Shown: piece by piece, positions 35,465 through 45,561 of the stretch
Layout: each line of letters begins with the position of its first letter
How positions within the stretch are numbered: the stretch's first letter is position 1
Notes under the pieces: generated by a model
What the model saw: only the letters and a program-made list of their open reading frames with translations
The model's database searches: none
Told to the model about the DNA's origin: nothing
Origin: Rhodospirillales bacterium
GTDB taxonomy: Bacteria > Pseudomonadota > Alphaproteobacteria > Rhodospirillales > GLO-3
Assembly (NCBI GenBank): GCA_003354135.1
Contig: PIVK01000007.1
Span: forward strand, 1-64,000
Length of the DNA stretch: 64,000 nucleotides
Direction: 5' to 3'
Program-made: the position numbers and the translations under genes

Positions 35465-36229
35465 ATGATCGTTCTTTTCACCGATTTCGGCGTTGGGAGT
35501 CCTTACGTCGGGCAGATGCAGGCGGTCCTTCAGTGCGAGGCGCCGGGCGTTCCCGTAATCAATTTGTTTGCCGATGCACCAGCCTACGACGCAAAAGCGG
35601 CAGCCTATCTGTTGGCCGCCTATGGTGTCGATTTTCCGGCGGGTACGGTCTTTCTAGCCGTAGTGGATCCCGGAGTCGGGAGCGAACGTCCGGGTGTCGT
35701 TCTCGAAGCGGACGGGCGTTGGTATGTCGGTCCCGGAAACGGATTGTTTGAACTGGTGGCTCGCCGCGCTACAGCGCCGGTCCGATGGTGGGATATCACG
35801 TGGTCCCCAGAGCACCTGTCCGCGACCTTTCATGGCCGGGACCTATTTGCTCCGACGGCGGCGCGGATCGCGTGCAGGGGGGCTCCCGATTCGGTGCCGG
35901 GACTTACACCTTCAGGTGGTTTGGCACCTTCGGGTGGTCTGGGTCACCGCCAGCCGGACTGGCCGGACGATTTGGCCGAGGTGGTCTATATCGACGGATT
36001 TGGCAATGTCGTGACCGGACTGAGGGCATCTGCGTTGGCGGACGATGTCGTGATCGAGGCGGGAAGTCTCCAGCTCCATAAGAACAGGACCTTTTCCGAC
36101 GTTCCGCCAGGGACGGCCTTCTGGTACGAGAATGCTAACGGACTGGTGGAACTGGCGGTTAACCAGGACCGAGCAGACCGCGTGCTCGGCATTCAGCTGG
36201 GGGCCACCGTCAACATTAAGACCCTGTGA
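35465..36229 (+). CDS. SAM hydroxide adenosyltransferase (DUF62 family)
   Basis: The 254 residues start MIVLFTDFGVGSPYVGQM and include VDPGVGSERPGVV, the GPGNGLFE stretch and HGRDLFAPTAARIA, which are marks of the SAM-dependent hydroxide adenosyltransferases that split SAM to adenosine and methionine and are related to chlorinase and fluorinase. A short repeat (GLTPSGGLAPSGGLG) sits in the loop between the domains. Start 35465 was chosen over a TTG at 35441. It follows rpoH by 38 bases. Physiological role of the family is unclear. Confidence 0.85.
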   Translation: MIVLFTDFGVGSPYVGQMQAVLQCEAPGVPVINLFADAPAYDAKAAAYLLAAYGVDFPAGTVFLAVVDPGVGSERPGVVLEADGRWYVGPGNGLFELVARRATAPVRWWDITWSPEHLSATFHGRDLFAPTAARIACRGAPDSVPGLTPSGGLAPSGGLGHRQPDWPDDLAEVVYIDGFGNVVTGLRASALADDVVIEAGSLQLHKNRTFSDVPPGTAFWYENANGLVELAVNQDRADRVLGIQLGATVNIKTL

Positions 36230-36368
36230 CATTCGTCGCTGCTTTGTTTATGGTGTTTGCAGCCACTTGATACGCGGCGATATGCCGGATTGCTTTCTTG
36301 AGTAGAGGTGCGGTGTGGTCGAGAGGCGTGAGCCGACGTAAATCTTTCGGCGGCTGAACGGAAAAAAG

Positions 36369-37190
36369 ATGACGATTGGTATCAAGTTTTGGGGGGTCCG
36401 AGGCAGCATCGCCTGTCCTTCATCTCGGCATATCCGATACGGCGGGAACACCAGTTGCCTTGAAGTGAACCTTGGTGGCAATTGTCTGATCCTCGACGCC
36501 GGCACTGGGATCCGCGGCTTGGGTCAGGAGTTCATGGCGCGCGGGCTCAAGGAAGCCCATCTGCTTTTGACACACACCCATTGGGACCATATTAACGGCT
36601 TTCCCTTCTTCAGCCCGGCCTACGTTCCCAATTACAGTGTGCACATCATGGCCGGCCACCTGATGGGAGGGGCCAGCGTGAAGGACGTGCTCTCTGCACA
36701 GATGGACAATCCCATGTTCCCCGTACCGCTGGAGGCCATGCTGGCGAAGCTCCGGATCGAGGATTTCAATACGGGAGATGACGTCGAAATCCTGTCCGAT
36801 GTCACCATCCGCACGGCGCCCTTGAACCATCCTAACGGCGCCACCGGCTACAGGATTGAATACGGCGGCAGGGTATTCTGCTGCGTTACCGATACCGAGC
36901 ACGTTCCCGGAGAGACCGATCAGAACATCTTAGGTCTCATCGAGGGTGCGGATTTGGTGGTTTACGACAGCACCTATACGGAAGAGGAATTCCCGACCAA
37001 AATCGGTTGGGGGCATTCCACCTGGAACGAGGGAGTGCGGCTCTGCAAGCTGGCGGGAGCCAAGCGACTGGCTATTTTCCACCATGATCCCGACCATGAT
37101 GATGATTTTATGGACCGTTTGGCAGGCGAGGCCAAGGCGGCCTGGGACGGGACCTTCGTCGCCAAGGAAGGCGAAGTAATCACCCTTTAA
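36369..37190 (+). CDS. Metallo-beta-lactamase-fold hydrolase
   Basis: The 273 residues have the MBL metal motif THTHWDHINGFPFF (HxHxDH, with His-Trp-Asp-His) near residue 70, LDAGTGIRGLG before it, and later CVTDTEH and a histidine near the end (FHHDPDHDDD). The pattern resembles PhnP-like or RNase Z-like hydrolases that act on cyclic phosphates or similar. I cannot name the substrate. Possible sensors of second messengers follow, but no link is shown. Confidence 0.82.
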   Translation: MTIGIKFWGVRGSIACPSSRHIRYGGNTSCLEVNLGGNCLILDAGTGIRGLGQEFMARGLKEAHLLLTHTHWDHINGFPFFSPAYVPNYSVHIMAGHLMGGASVKDVLSAQMDNPMFPVPLEAMLAKLRIEDFNTGDDVEILSDVTIRTAPLNHPNGATGYRIEYGGRVFCCVTDTEHVPGETDQNILGLIEGADLVVYDSTYTEEEFPTKIGWGHSTWNEGVRLCKLAGAKRLAIFHHDPDHDDDFMDRLAGEAKAAWDGTFVAKEGEVITL

Positions 37191-37391
37191 TCCCCCTATA
37201 TATCAATATGACAGGGCGGATTCGCGCGAGAATTCGGCGCCACGAAGCAGCTTCGATTTCTCACGATTCGCTCTAAATCCCCCCCCATAATTGAAAAAGC
37301 CACAGTAGCGATAACACTTGGTGGTGTACTGGTTCGGCGTGGTTCGTTACCATTGGATCTGCGTTGGGGGTACGTGTCGGAGAACGGCCAA

Positions 37392-39788
37392 ATGGAGATC
37401 AAAAAGGCGTATTGGGGAATCCGCGAGAAACTCATCGGTATATTTGTCCTGATCAAGGTCATTCCCTTGGTCATCGTCGCCTGGATCGCTTGGGAGGCGG
37501 TCAAGAGTCTCGGCGACAACGTGACCACCAATGTCGAAGAGATGAGCGCCAGCATGCGCGACGCGGTCGCCCAAGCCGGTGATCTGGCAATCCAGGATGT
37601 CATCCGTGCCCTCGACCTCCGGTCCCGGGAAGCCATCGAGCAGAGGACCACCGACACTGCGCAGGCCGTCGCGGCCTTCCTCTACGGTCGGAACCAGGAC
37701 ACCCAGTTTGCGGCCAAGATAGCGCCGGGCCGGGACGCCTACGCCGAGTTCCTGGCTTCGCGCACCCGGCCGGTGGTGCTGCATGGGCCCTGGAAACTCA
37801 AGGACGACGATTCCGGTTGGGAGCCTGTGGCTGAGTCCTCGCGGCAGACGCCTGACATTACCCCCCAGCTGTCCGACAATGAAAAGGACTTCCACTACCG
37901 CCCACCGGAGACCTGGGGCCGGCGGGTTGAAAAACCCCTCTATCTGGAAATGGCTTTCATCGACATTCGGGGTATGGAACAGGTCAAGGTCACAGCCTCG
38001 CCGCTGGCCGACCCGGCCCATAAGAACCTGTCCCGGAAGGAAGAGACCTGGTGGAGGTCGGAAGATTTCTTCCCTGAACTTGAGGCCCTGCAGCCCGGAG
38101 AGATCTATGTCTCCGACGTCATCGGTCCCTACGTTTCCTCAAAGATTATCGGCCCCTATACGCGGGCCAAGGCCAAAAAGGCCGGGATCCCCTTTGCTCC
38201 GGAGGTGTCCGGTTATGCCGGCAAGGAGAACCCCGTCGGCAAGCGGTTCCAGGGCATCGTCCGCTGGGCGACGCCGGTTGCACGGGCCGGACAGATTGTC
38301 GGCTGGGTGACCTTGGTGTTGGATCACACCCATATCATGGGATTCACCGACCATCTGAACCCGACGCCTGAGCGCTACACCGCCATATCAGACCCGGGAT
38401 CCGGAAATTATGCCTTCATGTGGGATTACAGGGGACGCAGCATCTCCCACCCGCGCGACTACTTCATTGTCGGCTACGACCCGGAAACCGGCGAACCTGT
38501 CATGCCGTGGCTCGGCACGGAGTTCTATGCAGACTGGCAACAGAGCGGGAAAAGCTACGCCAAGTGGCAGAAGACCGCACCCGCCTTCCACGGCCAGTCT
38601 CTAAAGAACTTACCCAACGTCTCCCTGACCAAGGCCGGAACCATCGCCTTGGATTGCCGATACCTCAGCTTTGCGCCCCAATGCGCCGGGTGGAACAACC
38701 TGACCCAAAACGGCGGCTCTGGCTCCTTCGTCATCTATTGGAGCGGCCTGTGGAAACTGACAACTGTGGCCACGATTCCCTACTATACCGGCCAGTACGG
38801 CTCGACCTCACGCGGTTTCGGCTACGTGACCATAGGGGCGAACGTTCATGAATTCTACAAGCCGGCCCGCGAGTCCGAGACACGAATCAGTGCCTTGATC
38901 ACGAACCGGAATGAAGACATGAAGATGCGTCAAGACGAGACGCAATCCGACATCCTCGCCAGCCTCAAGACCGTGGCGACCAACCTCGTGGAGTCGACGG
39001 TCTTTATGATCGTGATCGTCATCGTGATCGCCGTCATCATGGCCAATACCCTGACCCGGCGGATCACCAACATGATAGGCGGAATCGGCAAGTTCCAGGA
39101 CGGCGACTTGACCTTCCGCCTGGCGATCAAGACCCAGGACGAAATGGGCCAGCTTTCCGCATCGTTCAACCGGATGGCGGAAAGCATCGGCGATCACCAA
39201 AACAATCTGGAAGGACGGGTTCAGGCCCGGACAGCCGAGTTGAATGATGAGATCGCCGAGCGAAAGAAATTGGAGCGGGAATTGCAGGCCTTGGCAAGAT
39301 TCGATCATCTTACCGAACTGCCGAACCGCCGCGAATTCGACCGTCAGCTCGAACGCGCCTTGTCCCTCAGATCCCGGACCTTCTCGCAAATCGCCATCCT
39401 GTTTCTTGACATGGACGGGTTCAAGGGGGTGAATGACGAACTGGGGCACGAGGCGGGCGACCATGTGCTTAAAATCATCGCGAAGCGCCTCGAAAAATCT
39501 CTGCGGCGGGACTCCACCGCCGGGCGCGTGGGCGGAGACGAGTTCGCGCTGATCCTGGAAAGCAACGTTACTCGCGACGGCACCGTCGTGGTTGCAAAAA
39601 AGATACTTGCCGAGTTGGCGATACCCTATAGCCTCCCGAACGGAAAATCGGTCAGTTTGAGCGTCAGTATCGGCATCGCGTTCGCCCCGGACGACGGGGA
39701 GGAAACCGGGCAGCTGTTGTCCTCGGCGGATAAGGCTATGTACAAGGCGAAGAAGTCCGGGAAGAACTGTTACGTCATGGCCAGTTGA
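37392..39788 (+). CDS. Transmembrane diguanylate cyclase (periplasmic sensor, HAMP, GGDEF)
   Basis: The 798 residues consist of an N-terminal helix (about 17-40), a large periplasmic part of about 480 residues that looks like a Cache-type sensor, a second helix near 540 (FMIVIVIVIAVIMANTL), HAMP (RITNMIGGIGKFQDGDLTFRL) and a GGDEF domain with GGDEF at about 714-718. No clear RxxD inhibitory site precedes it. The sensor part has a tryptophan- and glycine-rich insert with two cysteines (FAPQCAGW). ATG 37392 is used; the open frame starts earlier. It should make cyclic-di-GMP in response to a periplasmic signal. Confidence 0.9.
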   Translation: MEIKKAYWGIREKLIGIFVLIKVIPLVIVAWIAWEAVKSLGDNVTTNVEEMSASMRDAVAQAGDLAIQDVIRALDLRSREAIEQRTTDTAQAVAAFLYGRNQDTQFAAKIAPGRDAYAEFLASRTRPVVLHGPWKLKDDDSGWEPVAESSRQTPDITPQLSDNEKDFHYRPPETWGRRVEKPLYLEMAFIDIRGMEQVKVTASPLADPAHKNLSRKEETWWRSEDFFPELEALQPGEIYVSDVIGPYVSSKIIGPYTRAKAKKAGIPFAPEVSGYAGKENPVGKRFQGIVRWATPVARAGQIVGWVTLVLDHTHIMGFTDHLNPTPERYTAISDPGSGNYAFMWDYRGRSISHPRDYFIVGYDPETGEPVMPWLGTEFYADWQQSGKSYAKWQKTAPAFHGQSLKNLPNVSLTKAGTIALDCRYLSFAPQCAGWNNLTQNGGSGSFVIYWSGLWKLTTVATIPYYTGQYGSTSRGFGYVTIGANVHEFYKPARESETRISALITNRNEDMKMRQDETQSDILASLKTVATNLVESTVFMIVIVIVIAVIMANTLTRRITNMIGGIGKFQDGDLTFRLAIKTQDEMGQLSASFNRMAESIGDHQNNLEGRVQARTAELNDEIAERKKLERELQALARFDHLTELPNRREFDRQLERALSLRSRTFSQIAILFLDMDGFKGVNDELGHEAGDHVLKIIAKRLEKSLRRDSTAGRVGGDEFALILESNVTRDGTVVVAKKILAELAIPYSLPNGKSVSLSVSIGIAFAPDDGEETGQLLSSADKAMYKAKKSGKNCYVMAS

Positions 39789-40166
39789 CCATCATCATGT
39801 CAAGGCGTTGACGCCCGTCTCGGGTCTTCCTTCATATGATCCCGGGGACGGCCGGAGGCTTCGGCCTTTGACAGAAGACGTTGGACGGATGTCCGTTGGG
39901 CTGCCGACAGGTGTCCGGCCAAGCCTTACCTGAATACCAATATGAAAGGCGGGCGATGGGACTGAACGCCTCCCGTCATCCGGTGCTGTCGACAAAACGC
40001 ATTAAAAATCAACGGGATAACTTGCCGGAAATGGTAGGATGGAAATGAAGGATGCTGCGTCGGCACGAGCAGACCCGTCTGCCCCGGGGCCGTGTGGCTT
40101 GACGCTTTGCTTTTGGGGAGGGAGGATAAGGTCAGCAGTCAGGAAAAATGGGGTGGACACAGGGAC
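39789..40166. other. Gap before the cyclase pair
   Basis: About 380 bp. GGCCG/CGGCC at about 39850-39866 followed by TTTG may end the GGDEF transcript. TTGACG at 40098-40103 could be a -35 box for the coiled-coil and cyclase genes. No protein-like frame other than the upstream extension of the coiled-coil gene. Confidence 0.35.
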
Positions 40167-40724
40167 ATGTCCGGACAACAGGACGATCCCCTGCACGCAG
40201 AACGCCATAAGGTGCACTATCTGCGCGACACGGTGCGGGCGATGCAGGACAAACTGGACAGCGTGCGCTACCAACGCCAGTGCGCGATCCAGGAAGCCGT
40301 GTCGCTTGCCCACGAGGAAGTGATTCAACTCAAATCGACCGTCGCGGCCATTGAGGACGAGATCATGCGGCTGCGCTTCGATGCCGAAAGCTCGGTGCAG
40401 GAGGCCCGGGTCCGGGCGGCCAACGATGTGGTGCAGCTCCAGAGGACTATCGAGGCCTTGGACCGGAAGATGGACAACATCCGCCTTGAGAACCAGGATT
40501 CCCTGCAGCACGGCGTCTGGCTGGTCGGCGAAGAGCTCGCGCAGTTGAAACGGACCGAGACGGCGCTGCAGGAAGAAGTCCTGGGCCTCGACGTCAAACA
40601 CGCGGACACCTTGCAGGTCCTGGAACGCGGGGCCCGCGACGAACAGCAGAACCTGGAAGAGGCGCTGGCCGCCATCCAGGTGCAGATCGAGGCGGTCGGC
40701 GGCACGGAGAATGCCGATGGATGA
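40167..40724 (+). CDS. Coiled-coil protein preceding a cyclase
   Basis: The 185 residues are almost entirely helical with heptad-like spacing (LRDTVRAMQDKLDSV, then VQLQRTIEALDRKMDNIRLE) and no membrane or signal segment. Three similar blocks of about 40 residues (each with Q-L/I-K/Q-x-T) suggest internal repeats. It overlaps the cyclase gene by 14 bases, so the two are co-translated and probably interact. Start 40167 was chosen; GTG at 40092 is an alternative. No family is recognised. Confidence 0.65.
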   Translation: MSGQQDDPLHAERHKVHYLRDTVRAMQDKLDSVRYQRQCAIQEAVSLAHEEVIQLKSTVAAIEDEIMRLRFDAESSVQEARVRAANDVVQLQRTIEALDRKMDNIRLENQDSLQHGVWLVGEELAQLKRTETALQEEVLGLDVKHADTLQVLERGARDEQQNLEEALAAIQVQIEAVGGTENADG

Positions 40725-43020
40725 GATAGCCTGCACCGAGCCTGCCGCGGCGGTCGAGACGGAAGAGCAGAAACGCCTGCGCCAGGCCGAGATACTGCTC
40801 GACGTGTCGCGACGCGTCGCCGCCATCGACTCGCTGGACGAAATCCTGGCGACCCTGGTCGAGATGGTCTCGTGGGAATTGGGGGCCGAACGTTCGACTC
40901 TGTTCCTCAACGACGCTCAAACCGGCGAGCTGTATTCGCGGGTCGCTCAGGGCAACTTCCAGCGCGAGATCCGCATCCTCAACACGTCGGGCGTCGCCGG
41001 GCACGCTTTCAGTGAAGGCGTGCCGCTGCTGATTCATGACGCCTATAGAGACCCGCGCTTCAACCGCACGATCGATGAACAGACCGGCTTCAAGACCCGC
41101 AGCATCCTCTGCGTGCCCATCCGCACCGTGAAGGGCGAGGTTATCGGCGTCACCCAGGCTTTGAACAAGCGGGAAGGCGAGTTCACCGAGGATGACCTCA
41201 AGCTTCTGGAGTCCATGACCACTCAGGCCGCCATCGCACTGCAGAGCACGCAATTCGTCGAACGGGTCAGAAAATCCCGTGTCCAGGAAAGGGAGTTCCT
41301 GAACGTAGTTTCGGATGTCACCTCGGAGATCGATCTCGGTGCGTTGCTGCAAAAAGTGATGGCCGAGGCGACCAAGATGCTGAGCGCCGAACGCTCAACA
41401 CTGTTCCTCAATGACGCCAAGACCAACGAACTGTTCTCGCGCGTCGCCCAAGGGGGCTCGACGGACGAGATCCGTTTCCCCAACCATCTCGGCATCGCCG
41501 GCGCCGTGTTCACCTCCGGCCAGACCATCAATATCCCGTATGCCTATGCCGACCTGCGCTTCAACCCAGCCTTCGACAAGAAGACAGGCTACTTCACCCG
41601 CTCTATTCTCTGCGTCCCGGTGGTCAACAAGAATGGCAAGATGATTGGCGTCACCCAGGTGCTGAACAAACACGGAGGGGCATTTACGGACGAGGACGAA
41701 TCGCGTCTCAAGGCATTCACGGCCCAGGTTTCGATCGCACTGGAGAACGCCCAGCTGTTCGAAGACGTTCAGAACATGAAGAATTACAATGAGAGCATGC
41801 TGGAAAGTATGTCCAACGCCGTGGTGACGATGGACGAGGATGGCAAGATCGTCACCTGCAATGCCGCCGGCAACCGCATCATGCAGGTCGAACCTGCGGA
41901 CGTCTTGGGTAAGACCGCCGAGGAATTTTTCGCCGGTCCCAACGCCTGGGTTCTGGAGAAAATCGCCAAGGTCGACGAGACTCAGGAAGGTGACGTCTTC
42001 ATGGATGCCGAAATGGCCTTCGGCCCGGAGGGCGAGGAGGAAAAGGTCTCGGTCAACGTCACTGTCCTGCCGCTCGTCAGTGCCGAGGAAAAGAAACTGG
42101 GTGCCATGGTGATGATGGAGGACATCAGTTCCGAGAAGCGAATGAAGTCCACCATGTCGCGTTACATGGACCCGGGGCTGGCCGACCAGCTTCTGGAAGG
42201 CGACGGCGGCGAGGATATGCTGGGCGGGCGCAGTGTCGAGGCCACCATCCTGTTTTCGGACGTGCGCAGCTTCACCACCATTACCGAAACGCTCGGTGCC
42301 CAGGGAACCGTGGCGCTGCTGAACGAGTACTTCACCATCATGGTCGAATGCATCCAGCGCGAGGGCGGTATGCTGGACAAGTTCATCGGCGACGCCATCA
42401 TGGCCGCCTTTGGGCTGCCGGTCGGCCACGAAGATGACCCGGACCGCGGCGTACGCGCCGGAGTCGCCATGATCAGGGAACTCTGGGAATGGAACAAAGG
42501 CCGCGAAGCCAGCGGCAAAATTCCGGTCGACATGGGGCTCGGCCTCAACACCGGAATCATCGTTTCCGGCAATATCGGATCGCCAAAACGTATGGACTAC
42601 ACCATGATCGGTGACGGCGTAAACCTGGCGGCACGGTTAGAGAGCGCCTGTAAACAATATGCCGCCCGCATCCTGATCTCGGAAAATACCTGCAAGCAGC
42701 TTAAAGGCGTCTATCGGATCCGCGACATCGACCACGTGGTGGTCAAGGGCAAGACGGAACCCGTGGAAATTTACGAGGTTCTGGATTACCACACTGAAGA
42801 GTCCTTCCCCAATCTGATGGATGTGGTCGGTCATTTCCGGGAAGGACGCGCCAAGTACATCAAAGGCGATTTCGACGCCGCCATCGGCTCCTTCAACGAA
42901 ACGCTGAAGGCGAACCCGGACGACAATCTGTCGCAGATCTACATCGAACGCTGCGAGCACTTGAAAGCCGAACCTCCGGGCGGAGATTGGAATGGCGTCT
43001 GGGTCATGAAGACAAAATAG
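40711..43020 (+). CDS. GAF-GAF-PAS class III adenylate/guanylate cyclase
   Basis: The 769 residues hold two similar GAF domains (about 35-185 and 210-360, each with AERSTLFLNDA and a TRSILCVP stretch), a PAS-like domain (about 365-475) and a class III cyclase domain (about 505-690: ATILFSDVRSFTTI, LDKFIGDAIMAAFG with both metal aspartates, and DYTMIGDGVNLAARLES). The C-terminal TPR-like end finishes EPPGGDWNGVWVMKTK, a pattern repeated in the next cyclase. It should make cAMP or cGMP under control of the GAF ligands. There is no membrane segment. Confidence 0.9.
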   Translation: MPMDEIACTEPAAAVETEEQKRLRQAEILLDVSRRVAAIDSLDEILATLVEMVSWELGAERSTLFLNDAQTGELYSRVAQGNFQREIRILNTSGVAGHAFSEGVPLLIHDAYRDPRFNRTIDEQTGFKTRSILCVPIRTVKGEVIGVTQALNKREGEFTEDDLKLLESMTTQAAIALQSTQFVERVRKSRVQEREFLNVVSDVTSEIDLGALLQKVMAEATKMLSAERSTLFLNDAKTNELFSRVAQGGSTDEIRFPNHLGIAGAVFTSGQTINIPYAYADLRFNPAFDKKTGYFTRSILCVPVVNKNGKMIGVTQVLNKHGGAFTDEDESRLKAFTAQVSIALENAQLFEDVQNMKNYNESMLESMSNAVVTMDEDGKIVTCNAAGNRIMQVEPADVLGKTAEEFFAGPNAWVLEKIAKVDETQEGDVFMDAEMAFGPEGEEEKVSVNVTVLPLVSAEEKKLGAMVMMEDISSEKRMKSTMSRYMDPGLADQLLEGDGGEDMLGGRSVEATILFSDVRSFTTITETLGAQGTVALLNEYFTIMVECIQREGGMLDKFIGDAIMAAFGLPVGHEDDPDRGVRAGVAMIRELWEWNKGREASGKIPVDMGLGLNTGIIVSGNIGSPKRMDYTMIGDGVNLAARLESACKQYAARILISENTCKQLKGVYRIRDIDHVVVKGKTEPVEIYEVLDYHTEESFPNLMDVVGHFREGRAKYIKGDFDAAIGSFNETLKANPDDNLSQIYIERCEHLKAEPPGGDWNGVWVMKTK

Positions 43021-43159
43021 GCGGGAAGGCAACCTGGGGTTCGTGACAAAATAACCACTCCGCCCTGCTTGTCTTTTTGTCCGTCCGCCGGTCCGGGCAC
43101 CAGAAACACGGCCGAAGCGATCGTCCTCATGTATAGACGGCTGAAAATTCAGGCTGGCG

Positions 43160-45397
43160 TTATTTGGTGGTGGCGACGAAGACGCCATCCCAGCCGGCAC
43201 CCGGAGGGTTCTTCCGGCAGTCGGCAATCCGCCCCGCGTAGAGGTCGTAATAACCGGCCATGTTTAAATCGCCCATCAGGGTCCGGCAGTCACCGAGCCA
43301 TTTCTCCGCCTTGTCCCAATTCTGGGCGCGGTAGGCGGCCAGCATGCCGTCATGGGCCATCTTGAGGTTCTTGAAGTAAGGCGCTTGGCCCGCCTCCTCA
43401 TCGCCGAGCAAGGCGTAGAGCCGAACCGCCTCCGTCTTGCCCTTCACTTTGATGATGTCGAGCTCCAGACTCGCCAGTTCCGACGCCTGCGCCTGAGTGT
43501 TCTGCCCGATGACGATGTCGACCGCGTAGGTCTTGCATTGTCCTTCCAGGCGCGAGGCCAGGTTTACCTCGTCGCCGAGGATGGAATAGTCGAAGCGCTG
43601 ATCCGACCCCACGTTGCCGACCACCACGTCACCCGAGTTGATACCTGTGCCAACCTTCAGCGGGATGTGCTTGCGCCCCTCCGCTTCCGCTTCCTTCTTG
43701 AGGCGCTCGTTCAGGGGCGCCATCTCGGCAAACATCTCCAGCGCCGACAGGCAGGCGTGCCGGGCATGGTGCTCGTCATCTATGGGAGCATTCCAGAAAG
43801 CCATGACGCAGTCGCCCATGTACTTATCGACTGTGCCGTTGCGTTTGAGGATCACGTCGGTCAGCGGCGTCAACAGCTTGTTGATAAACCCCGTCAGACC
43901 CGCCGCATCGAACTGTTCGGAAATGGTGGTGAAACCGCGCACGTCGCAGAACAGCATCGACATGTTGCGAGTCTCGCCGCCCAACGTCAGCTGGCTCGGG
44001 TCCTCGGCCAACTTCTCAACCATGGCCGGCGACAAGTAGTGGCCAAAGGCGTTTCGGACCTGCGCCCGTTCTTTCTCTTCGCGGGCGTAACCCGTGTAGG
44101 TGAGCAGCGTATAGAGCAGAAGAATGGAGATTGTGCCATAGACGGCGTCGATCAGCGCCTGATGTTCAGAGAACATGTACCACGATCCATACATCGCACC
44201 GCCTGCCACACTGAAGAACAACAGCAGCGCCCACTTGGCATCCACCCAGGGCACAAGGATGATCATCAGGAGCCCACCGCCCGCGAGCAGCAGAAGTTCG
44301 GCGCCCAAGGCGTAGTTGGGCCGCGTGAGGTAGGCTTTGTGGAAGATGCTCTCCAGGAGTTGGGCATGGACTTCGACTCCGGGAATGACCTTTTCCGTCG
44401 GTGTCGAGCGGATATCCAACAGCCCTACCGCCGAGGTGCCGACGATCGCCATCTTGCCTTTGAACAGGGCCGGGTCTGCGGTTCCGGCCAAGACGTCGAC
44501 GGCGGAGACATACTTGGCCTTGTCACTCTTCGAGAAATAGGGCCACATGCGGCCCTTGTTGTCTGTCGCCACCTGAAGGCTCTTGGACACCTTGACCGCG
44601 CTGACACCGGCTTCGTCGGCCTCAATGATGACGGTGCGCCGACCGGTTGCAACACGTAGCATCTCGATCGACAGCGCGGGGTAGATGTCGCCGTCATAGA
44701 TGAAGAACGCCGGCACGCGGCGCACGATGCCGTCTGGCTCCGGCGTCAGGGTGAAAAGTCCGTGACCCATGCCCGCCTTTTCAAGGATGGGTATGTTGCG
44801 CACGATGTCGGGCAGCGCGGGAAGGACCCGTTCGGGCGCGAATTTTTGTTTCTTTGGACCCCGCCAATGCACGGCGACCGACTTGCGGACCGGTGGGCCG
44901 GCCTTGATTTCGCGCTTTTCCCAGAATCCGGACTGGCCCAGGACCACCCGCTTCTTCTTGATCGTCTTGGCCATGACCGCATCGTTGCTGATCAGGCCCT
45001 TCAGCTTCGTCTGCATCGTCTCGTCCAGGCCGTAGATGGCCTCCGCCACACTGGACGGATTCATCCGGTCGGGCTCGGCGAACACGATGTCGAAGGCCAC
45101 CAGTCCGGCCCCGAGGGCGAAGGCGTTGTCGACCAACTGGGCAACCTGGGTCCGGGGCCAGGGCCACTGCCCGACTTCGGCCAGGGACTTTTCGTCGAGG
45201 TCGATGATGGTGACCGGCTTCTGCTCCGGCGGGGGGACCGGGCGAGGCTTTAGGTTTTGATAATAATCGAAGGTCTTGAGGCGCAGAAACTCGATCGGAT
45301 AGGGGTCGATAATCTGAACCGCGATCAGACCGGCCAGCACTGCCACCCCGAACAGCCGGTCTATGCTGAGTGTATTTCGCAGGATCTTGCCAATCAA
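43160..45397 (-). CDS. CHASE2 adenylate cyclase
   Basis: About 745 residues: one N-terminal helix (LFGVAVLAGLIAVQII), a periplasmic CHASE2 domain (about 45-380), three helices near 390-470, then a class III cyclase domain (MSMLFCDVRGFTTI, VDKYMGDCVMAFWN, FDYSILGDEVNLASRLEG). The C-terminus (NPPGAGWDGVFVATTK) matches the end of the neighbouring GAF cyclase. TTG at 45397 was chosen since GGGAG lies seven bases before it and no ATG is near; the frame is open further upstream. It is convergent with the GAF cyclase and divergent from the secretion genes. Confidence 0.87.
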   Translation of the reverse strand: MIGKILRNTLSIDRLFGVAVLAGLIAVQIIDPYPIEFLRLKTFDYYQNLKPRPVPPPEQKPVTIIDLDEKSLAEVGQWPWPRTQVAQLVDNAFALGAGLVAFDIVFAEPDRMNPSSVAEAIYGLDETMQTKLKGLISNDAVMAKTIKKKRVVLGQSGFWEKREIKAGPPVRKSVAVHWRGPKKQKFAPERVLPALPDIVRNIPILEKAGMGHGLFTLTPEPDGIVRRVPAFFIYDGDIYPALSIEMLRVATGRRTVIIEADEAGVSAVKVSKSLQVATDNKGRMWPYFSKSDKAKYVSAVDVLAGTADPALFKGKMAIVGTSAVGLLDIRSTPTEKVIPGVEVHAQLLESIFHKAYLTRPNYALGAELLLLAGGGLLMIILVPWVDAKWALLLFFSVAGGAMYGSWYMFSEHQALIDAVYGTISILLLYTLLTYTGYAREEKERAQVRNAFGHYLSPAMVEKLAEDPSQLTLGGETRNMSMLFCDVRGFTTISEQFDAAGLTGFINKLLTPLTDVILKRNGTVDKYMGDCVMAFWNAPIDDEHHARHACLSALEMFAEMAPLNERLKKEAEAEGRKHIPLKVGTGINSGDVVVGNVGSDQRFDYSILGDEVNLASRLEGQCKTYAVDIVIGQNTQAQASELASLELDIIKVKGKTEAVRLYALLGDEEAGQAPYFKNLKMAHDGMLAAYRAQNWDKAEKWLGDCRTLMGDLNMAGYYDLYAGRIADCRKNPPGAGWDGVFVATTK

Positions 45398-45545
45398 GAC
45401 TGCACTCCCAACACGAAAACAATAGCGCCAGTCTATCGCTCCGCCGGAGCCCCGACAAGGTCTGCGCAGCCGGAAAATTAAGGAATTATCAAGACTTGCC
45501 CCCTCTAATGCTACTTGAGGCGTTTTGCGCAAGCGGGAAGCACAG

Positions 45546-45551
45546 TATATT
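45546..45551 (+). promoter_or_regulatory. Possible -10 box of the secretion operon
   Basis: TATATT lies 10 bases before the ABC transporter ATG; TTTTGC at 45523-45528 is 17 bp upstream but a poor -35. The transcript would have almost no leader. Weak call. Confidence 0.25.
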
Positions 45552-45561
45552 TTATGGTCCC

